This document shows, piece by piece, positions 44,433-52,153 of a DNA stretch of 64,000 bases (the stretch's first letter is position 1; each line of letters starts with the position of its first letter). The notes beneath the pieces are model-generated. The model ran no database searches. It had not been told where the DNA came from and saw nothing but the letters and a program-made list of their open reading frames with translations. A program made the position numbers and the translations under genes. This DNA is from Gemmatimonadota bacterium (GTDB lineage: Bacteria; Gemmatimonadota; Gemmatimonadetes; Gemmatimonadales; GWC2-71-9). The DNA lies in the NCBI GenBank assembly GCA_016713785.1, contig JADJOM010000003.1, positions 186,001 to 250,000 on the forward strand, read 5' to 3'.

Positions 44433-45337
44433 TGGCCCTCTCGCCGCTCGCCGCGCACGGGACCTGCCTGGCGCTCGTCCTGCTCGACCTGGCGGCCCGC
44501 GCGGTGCGCATCCGGGCCTGCACTCGCGCCGTCGGGTACCCGGTCACGCCCCGGCAGGCCCTCCAGCTCAACGCCTGGGGCGATGCGGCGGCGGGCCTCA
44601 CCCCGATGCGCGTCGGCGGCGAGGCCGCTCGCCTCGCGGGACTGCTTCGCGCCGGGGTGCCGGCGGCGCAGGCGTTCCTCGCCGTCGGAATCGAGGTCGT
44701 GCTCGCGTATCCGGTGGTGTTCGCCTTCGGCGGGATCCTGCTCTGGCGGTACGCCCCGGACTGGTGGAGCCAGGCGGGGCCGGAACTGCGCGGCCGGCTC
44801 AGCAGCGGCTGGCCCTGGGTGGCGTTCGTGGGGCTGCTGAGTGTCGCCGCCGGCGCGGTGGCGTGGCGCTGGCGTCGGGTGCCGTTCCGTGAGCCGGAGC
44901 GCGGGGCGCACCGGCTCCGCGCGGGGAGGGCGCGGCTCCCCTGGCCGTTGTTGCTGGTCTGCCTGCCCACCTCGCTCATCAACGTGGCCGCGCGGACCCT
45001 GGTGCTGCCGGTGCTCGCGGCCACGCTGCCGGCGCCTCCCCCGCTCGGGGTGCTGCTCGTCGGCAGCTTCGTCCTGCTCTACAGCCAGCTGCTGCTGCCG
45101 ACGCCCGCGGGCGCGGGCGCGGTGGACCTCGCGCTGCTGGGCGGCGCGGCCGGCCAGCTCAGCGGGGGCGTGACGCTCCTGCTCGCCTGGCGCTTCTACA
45201 CGGTGGGGATCGGGGTGCTGCTCGGCGTGGCGCTCGCCCTGCGCGCCTTCGGGCTGGTCCCGCTGCGCCGGGCGGTGGCGCGGTTCACCCGGCGGGGCGG
45301 GATCACCCCGGCGGAGGACCCATCGCCACCAGCATGA
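44429..45337 (+). CDS. Flippase-like membrane protein (lysylphosphatidylglycerol-synthase TM/UPF0104 type)
   Basis: This 302-residue multi-helix membrane protein (about 7-8 helices) resembles the AglD/YbhN group associated with glycosylation and lipid transport. NAWGDAAAGLTPMRVGGEAARLAGL (about 51) is the conserved loop of that family, and LLLPTPAGAGAVDLALLGG is another conserved stretch. The start is a GTG overlapping the glycosyltransferase stop (GTGA), or the ATG one codon later. It probably handles the lipid-linked product of that transferase. The last 35 nt overlap the 3' end of the convergent cupin gene. Confidence 0.8.
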   Translation: MMALSPLAAHGTCLALVLLDLAARAVRIRACTRAVGYPVTPRQALQLNAWGDAAAGLTPMRVGGEAARLAGLLRAGVPAAQAFLAVGIEVVLAYPVVFAFGGILLWRYAPDWWSQAGPELRGRLSSGWPWVAFVGLLSVAAGAVAWRWRRVPFREPERGAHRLRAGRARLPWPLLLVCLPTSLINVAARTLVLPVLAATLPAPPPLGVLLVGSFVLLYSQLLLPTPAGAGAVDLALLGGAAGQLSGGVTLLLAWRFYTVGIGVLLGVALALRAFGLVPLRRAVARFTRRGGITPAEDPSPPA

Positions 45338-45626
45338 CGGTCCGCTCCAGCGTCTCGAGCACGCCGTGCGGCACGCCAGCCTGGGCCCAGACCAGGTCGC
45401 CCGCCACGGCGTCGAAGGTCTCCTCGCCCACCTGCATCCTCGCCTTTCCCGAGACGAGGAAGTAAAATTTGTCCGCGCCGGCGTGGGCATGGACCCGTTG
45501 CGCCTGTCCCCGCTCAAAGCAGTTGAGCCCGGCAAGCAACCCCGGGCCGCGGAACAGGTCCGCCTTCGTGCCCTGGCTCACGTCGAACCGTGCCTCCGCC
45601 GGGAGGTGCCGCTGCGCCATCGTCAT
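45303..45626 (-). CDS. Small cupin-domain protein
   Basis: This 107-residue cupin has HAHAGADKFYFLVSGKARMQVG (motif 1, with two His and a following acidic/aromatic segment) and GDLVWAQAGVPHGVLE (motif 2 with a His). It is a single double-stranded beta-helix domain. Such proteins bind a metal and act as small enzymes, isomerases or ligand-binding proteins. The ligand is unknown. The ATG at 45626 has GAAGGGTGGG upstream. Its 3' end overlaps the convergent flippase gene, and its 5' end is divergent from aspA across 60 bp that include the octamer repeat. Confidence 0.8.
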   Translation of the reverse strand: MTMAQRHLPAEARFDVSQGTKADLFRGPGLLAGLNCFERGQAQRVHAHAGADKFYFLVSGKARMQVGEETFDAVAGDLVWAQAGVPHGVLETLERTVMLVAMGPPPG

Positions 45627-45649
45627 CGTCCCACCCTTCGCCAATGTGT

Positions 45650-45673
45650 CGAGCCGCCGAGCCGTCGAGCCGC
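45650..45673 (+). repeat. Octamer tandem repeat upstream of aspA
   Basis: Three exact-phase units CGAGCCGC, CGAGCCGT, CGAGCCGC sit 13 nt before the aspA ATG, just upstream of its AAGGAA ribosome site. Same unit as at 27881 and 36976. Confidence 0.65.
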
Positions 45674-45686
45674 CAAGGAACACGCC

Positions 45687-47105
45687 ATGACCACCCGCAT
45701 CGAGAAGGACCCGCTCGGCGAGAAGCCGGTGCCCGCCGAGGCCCTCTATGGCATCCAGACCGTCCGGGCCGCGGAGAACTTCCCGATCTCCGGGCTGCGA
45801 CCGCTGCCGGCGTTCGTCGATGCGGTCCTCTGGATCAAGCGCTCCGCCGCCCTGACGCACAAGCAGACCGGCCGGCTCGAGGGGCGCCTGGCTGATGCCA
45901 TCGTCCAGGCCGCGGACGAGATCCTGGGGGGCCGGTACCGTGACCAGTTCATCGTGGACGTGTACCAGGCCGGCGCCGGGACCAGCCATAACATGAACTG
46001 CAACGAGGTCCTCGCCAACCGGGCCAACGAGATCCTGGGCGGGACGCGCGGCGCCTACCAGCCGGTGCACCCCAACGATCACGTGAACATGGCGCAGAGC
46101 ACCAACGACGTGATCCCCACCGCCATGCGCCTCGCCACCCTGGCCTCCCTGCCGGCCACGCTCGCCGCGATGGATGCGCTGGCCGCGGCCTTCCTGGCGA
46201 AGGGCCGCGAGTTCGACCACGTCATCAAGTCGGGCCGGACCCACCTGCAGGACGCCACGCCCATCCGTCTCGGCCAGGAGTTCACCGCGTACGGCCACAC
46301 GGTGGCTCGCCACCGGCAGAAGCTCGCCCAGGCCGCCGACTGGCTCCGGGCCATGGGCATCGGCGGCACCGCGGTGGGCACCGGGCTCAACGCCGAGGCC
46401 GCCTACCCGGCGCTGATGGTGAAGCACCTGCGCGCGGTGAGTGGGCTCGAGCTGCACGAGGGCGAGGACCGCATCCAGCTCATGCAGTCGATGGGCGACA
46501 TCGCCACGTTCTCGGGGGCCTTCCGGGCCTGGGTGCTCGACCTCAACAAGATCGCCAACGACCTGCGGCTGCTGGCCTCCGGTCCGCGCACCGGGCTCGC
46601 CGAGATCCTCCTGCCGGCCGTGCAGCCCGGCTCCAGCATCATGCCCGGCAAGGTGAATCCGTCGATCGCCGAGATGGTCAACCAGGTCTGTTACCAGGCT
46701 CTGGGCCTCGATACCACCGTGGCTCTCGCGGCCGAGGCCGGGCAGCTCGAGCTCAACGTGATGATGCCGGTCATGACCCACAACATGGTCTTCGCGCTCA
46801 CGATCGTGGGCAACGCCACCCGGGTGCTGGCGGAGCGGTGCGTGGCCGGCATCGGGGCGGACGAGAAGCTGTGTGCCTACTGGCTGGAGCGCAGCCCCGC
46901 GCTGGTCACCGCGCTGGCCCCCAAGATCGGGTACGCCGAGTCCGCCAAGCTGGCCAAGGAGGCCATCGCCACCGGCCTGACGGTCAAGGAACTGGTGGTG
47001 AAGAAGGGGCTGCTGGCCGGCGCCGAGCTGGAGGAGGTCCTGGACCTCCGGGCGATGACCGAGATCGGGGTCCCTGGGGGCGTCGGCCTGCCTGGCGGGG
47101 GCTGA
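45687..47105 (+). CDS. aspA: Aspartate ammonia-lyase (fumarase/aspartase superfamily)
   Basis: This 472-residue enzyme of the aspartase/fumarase superfamily converts aspartate to fumarate and ammonia. It has the N-terminal EALYGIQTVRAAENFPISG pattern typical of aspartase, AGAGTSHNMNCNEVLANRANE (about 92-112), HPNDHVNMAQSTNDVIPTA (about 130) and the signature GSSIMPGKVNPS carrying the catalytic serine loop (about 315-326). Class II fumarase is the alternative, but the N-terminus and length favour aspartase. AAGGAA precedes the ATG. An Rrf2-type regulator gene follows. Confidence 0.85.
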   Translation: MTTRIEKDPLGEKPVPAEALYGIQTVRAAENFPISGLRPLPAFVDAVLWIKRSAALTHKQTGRLEGRLADAIVQAADEILGGRYRDQFIVDVYQAGAGTSHNMNCNEVLANRANEILGGTRGAYQPVHPNDHVNMAQSTNDVIPTAMRLATLASLPATLAAMDALAAAFLAKGREFDHVIKSGRTHLQDATPIRLGQEFTAYGHTVARHRQKLAQAADWLRAMGIGGTAVGTGLNAEAAYPALMVKHLRAVSGLELHEGEDRIQLMQSMGDIATFSGAFRAWVLDLNKIANDLRLLASGPRTGLAEILLPAVQPGSSIMPGKVNPSIAEMVNQVCYQALGLDTTVALAAEAGQLELNVMMPVMTHNMVFALTIVGNATRVLAERCVAGIGADEKLCAYWLERSPALVTALAPKIGYAESAKLAKEAIATGLTVKELVVKKGLLAGAELEEVLDLRAMTEIGVPGGVGLPGGG

Positions 47106-47122
47106 GCCGGGGGGGCACCAAG

Positions 47123-47160
47123 CATGAACGCATGTTTATGCGGATTTCACGGTTATCCGC
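47123..47160 (+). promoter_or_regulatory. Two inverted repeats upstream of the rrf2-type gene
   Basis: CATGAAC and GTTTATG (47123-47140, one mismatch, 4-nt spacer) are followed by GCGGAT and ATCCGC (47140-47160, perfect 6-bp arms, 9-nt spacer). The second ends exactly at the -35. They may be operators; the second could alternatively be a weak terminator for aspA. Confidence 0.4.
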
Positions 47161-47190
47161 TTGCAGGTTTTCAATATACGGTCGTATAGT
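47161..47190 (+). promoter_or_regulatory. rrf2 promoter with overlapping palindromic operator
   Basis: -35 TTGCAG (47161-47166), 18-bp spacer, -10 TATAGT (47185-47190). The palindrome TATACG-GT-CGTATA (47175-47188) overlaps the -10, a good place for autorepression. The ATG at 47197 is 6 nt after the -10, so the message is probably leaderless. Confidence 0.7.
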
Positions 47191-47196
47191 TCCCCT

Positions 47197-47655
47197 ATGC
47201 GAATCACAACCTGGACGGAATACAGCCTCATCATCTCCATTCATCTCGCCCGGCGTGGTGCGGCGGGGAGTGGACCGGTGGCTGCCCGCGAGATCGCCGA
47301 GCAGGAACGGCTTCCCGGGGATTACGTCGAACAGATCCTGCTGCGGCTGCGTCGGGCCGGCCTGGTCGAGAGCGTGCGCGGGGCCAAGGGTGGGTACTAC
47401 CTGGCCAAGGACCCGGCCGCGATCTCCATGCGCGACATCATGACCGCCTCCGAGCACCAGACGTTCGAGATGAACTGCGCCACCCATCAGGTCGACAACG
47501 ACCGGTGCAATCCCGGGGCGGCCTGCAGCATCCGGCCGGTCTGGCAGGCGCTGCAGCAGCGGGTCGACGACCTGCTCGGCGGGATCGCGCTCGCCGATCT
47601 CATGAAGCACGAGACCCAGGTCCAGGAGCTGGTGTCGATCGCGCCGACCGTCTGA
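47197..47655 (+). CDS. Rrf2-family regulator with three cysteines
   Basis: This 152-residue regulator has an N-terminal winged helix (about 1-70; LPGDYVEQILLRLRRAGLVES and RGAKGGYYLA are the family pattern) and Cys94, Cys104 and Cys110 in the region where IscR and relatives bind an iron-sulfur cluster. The spacing (9 then 5 residues between cysteines) resembles but does not copy IscR (5 and 5). It may sense iron-sulfur status, nitric oxide or redox. The palindrome over its own -10 suggests autoregulation. It may also control the MoeB/ThiF-rhodanese gene downstream (63-bp gap), which is inference. Confidence 0.85.
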   Translation: MRITTWTEYSLIISIHLARRGAAGSGPVAAREIAEQERLPGDYVEQILLRLRRAGLVESVRGAKGGYYLAKDPAAISMRDIMTASEHQTFEMNCATHQVDNDRCNPGAACSIRPVWQALQQRVDDLLGGIALADLMKHETQVQELVSIAPTV

Positions 47656-47679
47656 ACGCTGCCTTTCCACGGCACTCCA

Positions 47680-47710
47680 CGCCCGGCCCTCGCAGGCCGG
47701 GCGTTATGTT
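47680..47710 (+). terminator. Terminator hairpin running into a -10 element
   Basis: A 9-bp stem CGCCCGGCC/GGCCGGGCG with loop CTCGCA (47680-47703) is followed by TTATGTTT. TATGTT (47705-47710) is also a possible -10 for the next gene, whose ATG is 8 nt downstream and lacks a Shine-Dalgarno. Confidence 0.6.
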
Positions 47711-47718
47711 TCCTCCCC

Positions 47719-48861
47719 ATGGATACCCCCCTCCTCGGCAACGACGAGATCCTGCGCTATTCCCGCCACCTCCTCCTGCCCGAGGTGGGCGTCGAGGGAC
47801 AGCGGAAACTCAAGGCCGCCCGGGTCCTGCTGGTCGGTGCCGGCGGACTGGGCTCCCCGGCGGCGCTCTACCTCGCGGCGGCAGGCGTGGGGCACCTGGG
47901 GCTGGCCGAGTTCGACCGGGTCGACGTCACCAACCTGCAGCGGCAGATCCTCCACGGGACCGCCGATATCGGCCGCCCCAAGCTTGAGTCCGCCCGCGAC
48001 CGCCTGCACGACCTCAATCCCCACGTCCACCTCGAACCGATCGGGGAGCGGCTCACCTCACGCAACGCGCTCGAGGTGCTCGGCCGTTACGACCTGGTGG
48101 TCGACGGCAGCGACAACTTCCCCACCCGGTACCTGGTCAACGACGCCTGCGTCCTGCTGGGCAAGCCCCTGGTGTACGGGAGCATCTTCCGGTTCGAGGG
48201 ACAGGTCTCGGTCTTCGACGCCACGCGCGGCCCCTGCTACCGCTGTCTCTACAGCGAGCCACCGCCCCCGGGTCTGGTGCCAAGCTGCGCGGAAGGGGGC
48301 GTCCTCGGCGTCCTGCCCGGCGTCATCGGGAGCCTGCAGGCGCTGGAGGCCATCAAGCTGATCCTGGGCGCCGGGGAGTCGCTGGTGGGCCGGCTGGTGC
48401 TCTTCGATGCGCTGCGGCTCCGCTTCCGCGAACTCGGCCTGCGCAAGGATCCGGAGTGCCCGCTCTGCGGGCCGCAGCCGACGGTCACGGCGCTCATCGA
48501 CTACGAGGCCTTCTGCGGCCTCGGCGCTCCAGCGTCGCACGGGGAGATGGAAGTCGCGGTCACGGAACTCGCGGCACTGTTGCAGGGCGGGGCGCCGCCC
48601 GCGTTGCTCGATGTGCGCGAGCCGCACGAGTTCGCCATCGCGCACCTCGCGGGCAGCCAGCTCATTCCGCTGCGGGACCTGCCGGGCCGGCTGGCCGAGG
48701 TGGACTCACGGCGGGACCTCGTGGTGCTCTGCCACCACGGCATGCGGTCGCTGCAGGCCGTCGAGCTCCTGCGGGCGGCGGGTTTCCAGCGGGCACGGAG
48801 CCTCGCGGGCGGCATCGACGCCTGGGCAGCCGAGCAGGACCCGGCGCTGCCTCGGTACTGA
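47719..48861 (+). CDS. moeZ: MoeB/ThiF-type adenylyltransferase fused to a rhodanese domain (MoeZ-like)
   Basis: This 380-residue protein activates the C-terminus of a small ubiquitin-like sulfur carrier (MoaD/ThiS/CysO type) by adenylation. Residues 1-250 form the E1-like domain with LVGAGGLGSPAALYLAAAG (about 38-56), the arginine finger region LQRQILHG and two zinc-binding CxxC pairs (CYRC, CPLC). Residues about 275-380 form a rhodanese domain with the sulfur-carrying Cys338 in CHHGMRS. This fusion is known as MoeZ/MoeBR and can serve molybdopterin, thiamine, tRNA or cysteine sulfur transfer. The gene may be leaderless and lies downstream of a possible Fe-S regulator. Confidence 0.9.
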   Translation: MDTPLLGNDEILRYSRHLLLPEVGVEGQRKLKAARVLLVGAGGLGSPAALYLAAAGVGHLGLAEFDRVDVTNLQRQILHGTADIGRPKLESARDRLHDLNPHVHLEPIGERLTSRNALEVLGRYDLVVDGSDNFPTRYLVNDACVLLGKPLVYGSIFRFEGQVSVFDATRGPCYRCLYSEPPPPGLVPSCAEGGVLGVLPGVIGSLQALEAIKLILGAGESLVGRLVLFDALRLRFRELGLRKDPECPLCGPQPTVTALIDYEAFCGLGAPASHGEMEVAVTELAALLQGGAPPALLDVREPHEFAIAHLAGSQLIPLRDLPGRLAEVDSRRDLVVLCHHGMRSLQAVELLRAAGFQRARSLAGGIDAWAAEQDPALPRY

Positions 48862-48875
48862 GCCCGGGGGGCGAG

Positions 48876-48905
48876 TTGACGCGGCCCACGGTGAAAGGGT
48901 AGTTT
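48876..48905 (+). promoter_or_regulatory. Promoter of the tRNA-Leu gene
   Basis: -35 TTGACG (48876-48881), 18-bp spacer, -10 TAGTTT (48900-48905). The tRNA begins 10 nt after the -10, as expected for a direct promoter. Confidence 0.7.
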
Positions 48906-48915
48906 GTCCGCCCAC

Positions 48916-48999
48916 GCCGAAGTGGTGGAACTGGTAGACGCGCTGCGTTCAGGGCGCAGTGGGCGCAAGCCCGTGGGGGTTCGAGTCCCCCCTTCGGCA
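48916..48999 (+). tRNA. tRNA-Leu, anticodon CAG
   Basis: The sequence folds as a class II tRNA. The acceptor stem is GCCGAAG with CTTCGGC. The anticodon stem is CTGCG/CGCAG with loop TTCAGGG, giving anticodon CAG, which reads CUG, the favoured Leu codon in this GC-rich genome. The long variable arm is GGGC-GCAA-GCCC and the T arm is GGGGGTTCGAGTCCCCC. A discriminator A follows; the 3' CCA is not encoded. Confidence 0.93.
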
Positions 49000-49012
49000 C
49001 TCTCCCCGACGC

Positions 49013-49036
49013 GGGGCCAAGGCACACCTTGGCCCC
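49013..49036 (+). terminator. Terminator of the tRNA-Leu gene
   Basis: A 10-bp perfect stem GGGGCCAAGG/CCTTGGCCCC with loop CACA is followed by GTTTCGTTT. It lies 13 nt after the tRNA. Confidence 0.75.
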
Positions 49037-49077
49037 GTTTCGTTTGGGATACCTTCCCCCGGGCCGAACCCCCTGTC

Positions 49078-49083
49078 TATCTT
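49078..49083 (+). promoter_or_regulatory. Possible -10 element (TATCTT) of smpB
   Basis: TATCTT ends 9 nt before the smpB ATG, and no Shine-Dalgarno is present, consistent with a leaderless start. No -35 is recognised. Confidence 0.4.
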
Positions 49084-49092
49084 CGGGTTACG

Positions 49093-49578
49093 ATGACTTC
49101 CCGGGCCCGCCGTACTCCCGACGCCTCGGGGCGACTCTCGGTCGCCCGCAACCCCAAGGCGACCCACGACTACCACATCCTCGAGACGTGGGAGGCGGGG
49201 CTGGTCCTGACCGGCACTGAGGTGAAGTCGCTGCGCAGCGGCAAGGCCTCGATCAAGGAGGGCTTCGCCCGCCTCGCCAACGGGGAGGTCTTCCTCGAGG
49301 GCGTGAACATCACCCCGTATGAGCAGGGCAACCGCTACAACCACGATCCCGTCCGGACCCGGAAGCTGCTGCTGCACCGGCGCGAGATCGAGCGGCTCGT
49401 CGGCGCCGTGGAGCAGAAGGGCCTGACACTGGTCCCCCTGGAGCTCTACTTCAGCAACGGGGTGGCCAAGGTGACGCTCGCGCTGGGCCGCGGCAAGAAG
49501 GCCCACGACCGGCGGGAAGACCTCAAGAAGCGTGACGCCGAGCGGGAGATGGCGCGCGCGATGAGCCGGCGCGCATGA
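49093..49578 (+). CDS. smpB: SsrA-binding protein SmpB
   Basis: This 161-residue RNA-binding protein partners tmRNA in rescuing stalled ribosomes. Typical features are NPKATHDYHILETWEAGLVLTG (start of the beta barrel), GTEVKSLRSGKASIKEGFARL and the basic C-terminal tail GRGKKAHDRREDLKKRD. Length is normal. The start is the ATG at 49093 because the family N-terminus begins shortly after it. It overlaps the amidase gene by 4 nt (ATGA). No tmRNA gene is seen in the window. Confidence 0.95.
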   Translation: MTSRARRTPDASGRLSVARNPKATHDYHILETWEAGLVLTGTEVKSLRSGKASIKEGFARLANGEVFLEGVNITPYEQGNRYNHDPVRTRKLLLHRREIERLVGAVEQKGLTLVPLELYFSNGVAKVTLALGRGKKAHDRREDLKKRDAEREMARAMSRRA

Positions 49579-50756
49579 TCACGGCACTCTTCCTGGCGGC
49601 GCTCGCCGGCGGGCCCCGGCCGGCGCCGCAGATGGTCACCGTGCAGACACCGCGTGGCACCACCCGGCTGCCGGTCACGGCGCATGGCCCCGCCGGCCCC
49701 GGGGTTTCGGCCACGGCGTTCGTCGAGGCGCTCAACGGGCGGTTGCAGATCCGGGAGCCCTGGGCCGAGGTGATCCTGGCGCGGCAGTCATTCCGATTCC
49801 TGCTGAATGCGCCCGGGCTCGTCTTCAACGACCGGCTGCAGCCGCTGGTCGGCTGGGCCTGGCGCGGCCGTGATTCGCTGTTCCTGCCGCTGCAGTTCGT
49901 CGCCGAGGTGCTGCCGGGGGTGCTGGCGGAGCGGTACGACTTCCAGCCCGGCGCGGCGCGCCTGGTGGAGACGGGGCCCCCGGCGTCCGCGCCGGTCGCC
50001 CGCCTCCCGAACGGCCTGCGGCCCGGGCACGTGGTGGTGGTGGACCCGGGGCACGGCGGCCGGGATCCGGGCAACCCGGGGATCTACTTCCCCCGGGGCA
50101 TGAACGAGAAGCACGTGACCCTCGCCGTGGGATTGCTGCTCCGGGACGAACTCCGCCGCCGGGGAATCCGGGTGGTGATGACCCGCCAGACGGACACCCT
50201 GATCAGCGTGCTCGAACGCGCCCCATTCTGCACGGCCGAGTGCGACCTCTTCGTGAGCCTGCACGTCGACGCACTGCCCACCAGCGCCCGCCGGAGGTTC
50301 TCCACCGTGCGGGGGTTTCATACGATCATCATCGGCGAGGAGAACACCGAGGCCACCGACCGGATCGCCGACATGGAGAACGATGCCCTCCGGTATGAGG
50401 ACGCCCCGCGGCAGCAGGGGGGCGACCTCGACTTCATCCTCCGCAACCTCCAGATGAACGAGTACCTCCGCGAGTCGGCCCGCGCGGCGGAGCTGGTGCA
50501 GGAGAACCTCGATCTGGTGCACGCTGGCGACAACCGCGGGGTGAAGCAGCACAACCGGCTGGCGGTGCTCAATACCGCCCGGCGGCCCGCCATCCTGGTG
50601 GAGATGGGCTTCTCCACCAATCCGGAGGATGCCCGCCTCCTCACCAACCGCAAGTCACAGGAGTCCTTCGCCGCCGCCATGGCGGACGCGGTGGTGGCCT
50701 ACCTGCTGGAGTACGAACGCCGCAGCGGCACCGGTGGAGCGGGGGGGAGCCGGTGA
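49575..50756 (+). CDS. N-acetylmuramoyl-L-alanine amidase (Amidase_3)
   Basis: This 393-residue protein has a short hydrophobic leader (ITALFLAALAGGP, about 2-14) and an N-terminal beta region (about 20-140) like the copper-amine-oxidase-N or AMIN domains of periplasmic amidases. The zinc-dependent catalytic domain has VVVDPGHGGRDPG (His160), NEKH (Glu178), DLFVSLHVDA (third zinc ligand) and VEMGFSTNPEDARLL with the catalytic glutamate. It cleaves the bond between MurNAc and the stem peptide, typically during cell separation. It is coupled to smpB upstream and to the lipoprotein gene downstream (GTGA overlap). Confidence 0.9.
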   Translation: MITALFLAALAGGPRPAPQMVTVQTPRGTTRLPVTAHGPAGPGVSATAFVEALNGRLQIREPWAEVILARQSFRFLLNAPGLVFNDRLQPLVGWAWRGRDSLFLPLQFVAEVLPGVLAERYDFQPGAARLVETGPPASAPVARLPNGLRPGHVVVVDPGHGGRDPGNPGIYFPRGMNEKHVTLAVGLLLRDELRRRGIRVVMTRQTDTLISVLERAPFCTAECDLFVSLHVDALPTSARRRFSTVRGFHTIIIGEENTEATDRIADMENDALRYEDAPRQQGGDLDFILRNLQMNEYLRESARAAELVQENLDLVHAGDNRGVKQHNRLAVLNTARRPAILVEMGFSTNPEDARLLTNRKSQESFAAAMADAVVAYLLEYERRSGTGGAGGSR

Positions 50757-52153
50757 AGCGGGCCACCTGGCTGCTGCCACTGCTGCTGCTCGGGGCGGGG
50801 TGCGCCTACTACAACGGGATGTACAACGCCAAGCGCCTCGCCGGCCGGGCCCGCAAGGCGGAGCGCGAGGGGCGGACCTTCGACGCCAGCTCGCTCTGGG
50901 GGCAGGTCGCGGTCAAGGCCGAATCGGTGCTGGTGCGCCATCCCGGCAGCAAGTGGGACGATGAGGCGCGCCTGCTCCAGGGCACCGCGCAGGCGCGGCT
51001 CAAGGACTGCGCCGGGGCGCTCCCGCTGCTGGAGCAGGTGATGGTGCGCGCCGAGAACCGGGAGTTCCGTGAGCAGGCCGCCATGCTGGTCGGCGGGTGC
51101 CGGGTGACCCTCGGCGACCCGGTCGGCGCGACCGCGGCCTACGCCCGCCTGACGGACAGCCCGGACCCCGAGCGACGCAACCTGGCGCTCTACGCCCATG
51201 GCCGCGCGCTCCGCATCGCCGGGGACTTCGTCCCGGCGCTCGCCGAGCTGTCCGCCTCCGCGGACCCCCGCGCGCCGGGGGAGCGGATGGTGGCCCTCGC
51301 CGGCGTCGGGCGGGTGCCCGACGCGCTCGGCCTCGCCGACTCGCTCCGGGACGCCGCTGACTCGGCGGCGCCCTGGGATTCCCTCATGGCTGTCCTCGCC
51401 CGGCAGCACCCCGCGGTGGCCGATTCCCTCCTCGAGACCCTCGCCGCCGCGCCGGGCCTCCCGCCGCAACTCCGGGCCGCCCTCCTGCTCCAGGATGGCG
51501 TCCGCCGCGCCCCCGCCGACACGGCGGGCGCCGACCGGCGGTTCCGCGAGGCCATGACGCTCGCCGGCCGGTCGCCCCTCGAGGGCGAGGCGCGCTATCA
51601 CCGTGTCCGTGTCCGCGTCGCCCGGGCAGAGACCGTGCCCGACCTGCTCGCGCTGCTCGACGAGCTGGAGGGAGGCGATGACGTGCCGGGACCCTACGGC
51701 CCGCGGCTGTCGGTGCTCGGCACCCAGGTGCGCCGGGTGGCCATCGCCGCCGATTCCGCCCCCGCCGGCACACCGCGCGGTGACCTCCGGCTCTTCGCCG
51801 CGGGGGAGATGGCCCGCGACAGCGTGGGGGCCACGGCATTCAGCCGGAACCAGTTCGCGCGGATCGCCCAGGAGTGGCCGGAGTCGCCCTTCGCCCCCAA
51901 GGCCATCATGGCGCTGATCGACCTGCAGCCCGAGGCACGGGACAGCCTGGTGCGCGTCCTCGAGGATCGGTACGGCACCAGCCCCTACGTGCGCCTCGCC
52001 GCCGCGGGGGACGATCCCGGAGTGGCGGCGCTCGAGGACTCGCTGCGCCGGTTCATCGCCGCCTTCCGCCCGGAGGGCGTGCGCCGGCCGACGGGCCGAC
52101 CGGGACAGCCGGCCCGGCCGACCACCTCGCCGCGGGAACCGGTGAACCGCTAG
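50753..52153 (+). CDS. Lipoprotein with tetratricopeptide-like helices, function unknown
   Basis: This 466-residue protein starts with a clear lipoprotein leader (LLPLLLLGAGC, Cys near 17) followed by AYYNGMYNAKRLAGRARKAE. The body is helical with repeat-like A/L/Y patterning (for example DEARLLQGTAQARLKDCAGALPLLEQ) consistent with TPR-type repeats, as in outer-membrane assembly lipoproteins. A Pro/Arg/Thr-rich tail ends the protein, and its DNA (52084-52099) contains two octamer-like units. It may have a cell-envelope role alongside the amidase. GTG start overlaps the amidase stop; the stop overlaps the pyrD start (TAGTG). Confidence 0.75.
   Translation: MKRATWLLPLLLLGAGCAYYNGMYNAKRLAGRARKAEREGRTFDASSLWGQVAVKAESVLVRHPGSKWDDEARLLQGTAQARLKDCAGALPLLEQVMVRAENREFREQAAMLVGGCRVTLGDPVGATAAYARLTDSPDPERRNLALYAHGRALRIAGDFVPALAELSASADPRAPGERMVALAGVGRVPDALGLADSLRDAADSAAPWDSLMAVLARQHPAVADSLLETLAAAPGLPPQLRAALLLQDGVRRAPADTAGADRRFREAMTLAGRSPLEGEARYHRVRVRVARAETVPDLLALLDELEGGDDVPGPYGPRLSVLGTQVRRVAIAADSAPAGTPRGDLRLFAAGEMARDSVGATAFSRNQFARIAQEWPESPFAPKAIMALIDLQPEARDSLVRVLEDRYGTSPYVRLAAAGDDPGVAALEDSLRRFIAAFRPEGVRRPTGRPGQPARPTTSPREPVNR

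Noticed and set aside
48916..48999. tRNA-Leu as an integration site
   Set aside because: No partial copy of the tRNA 3' end and no integrase gene is seen nearby; smpB follows directly.
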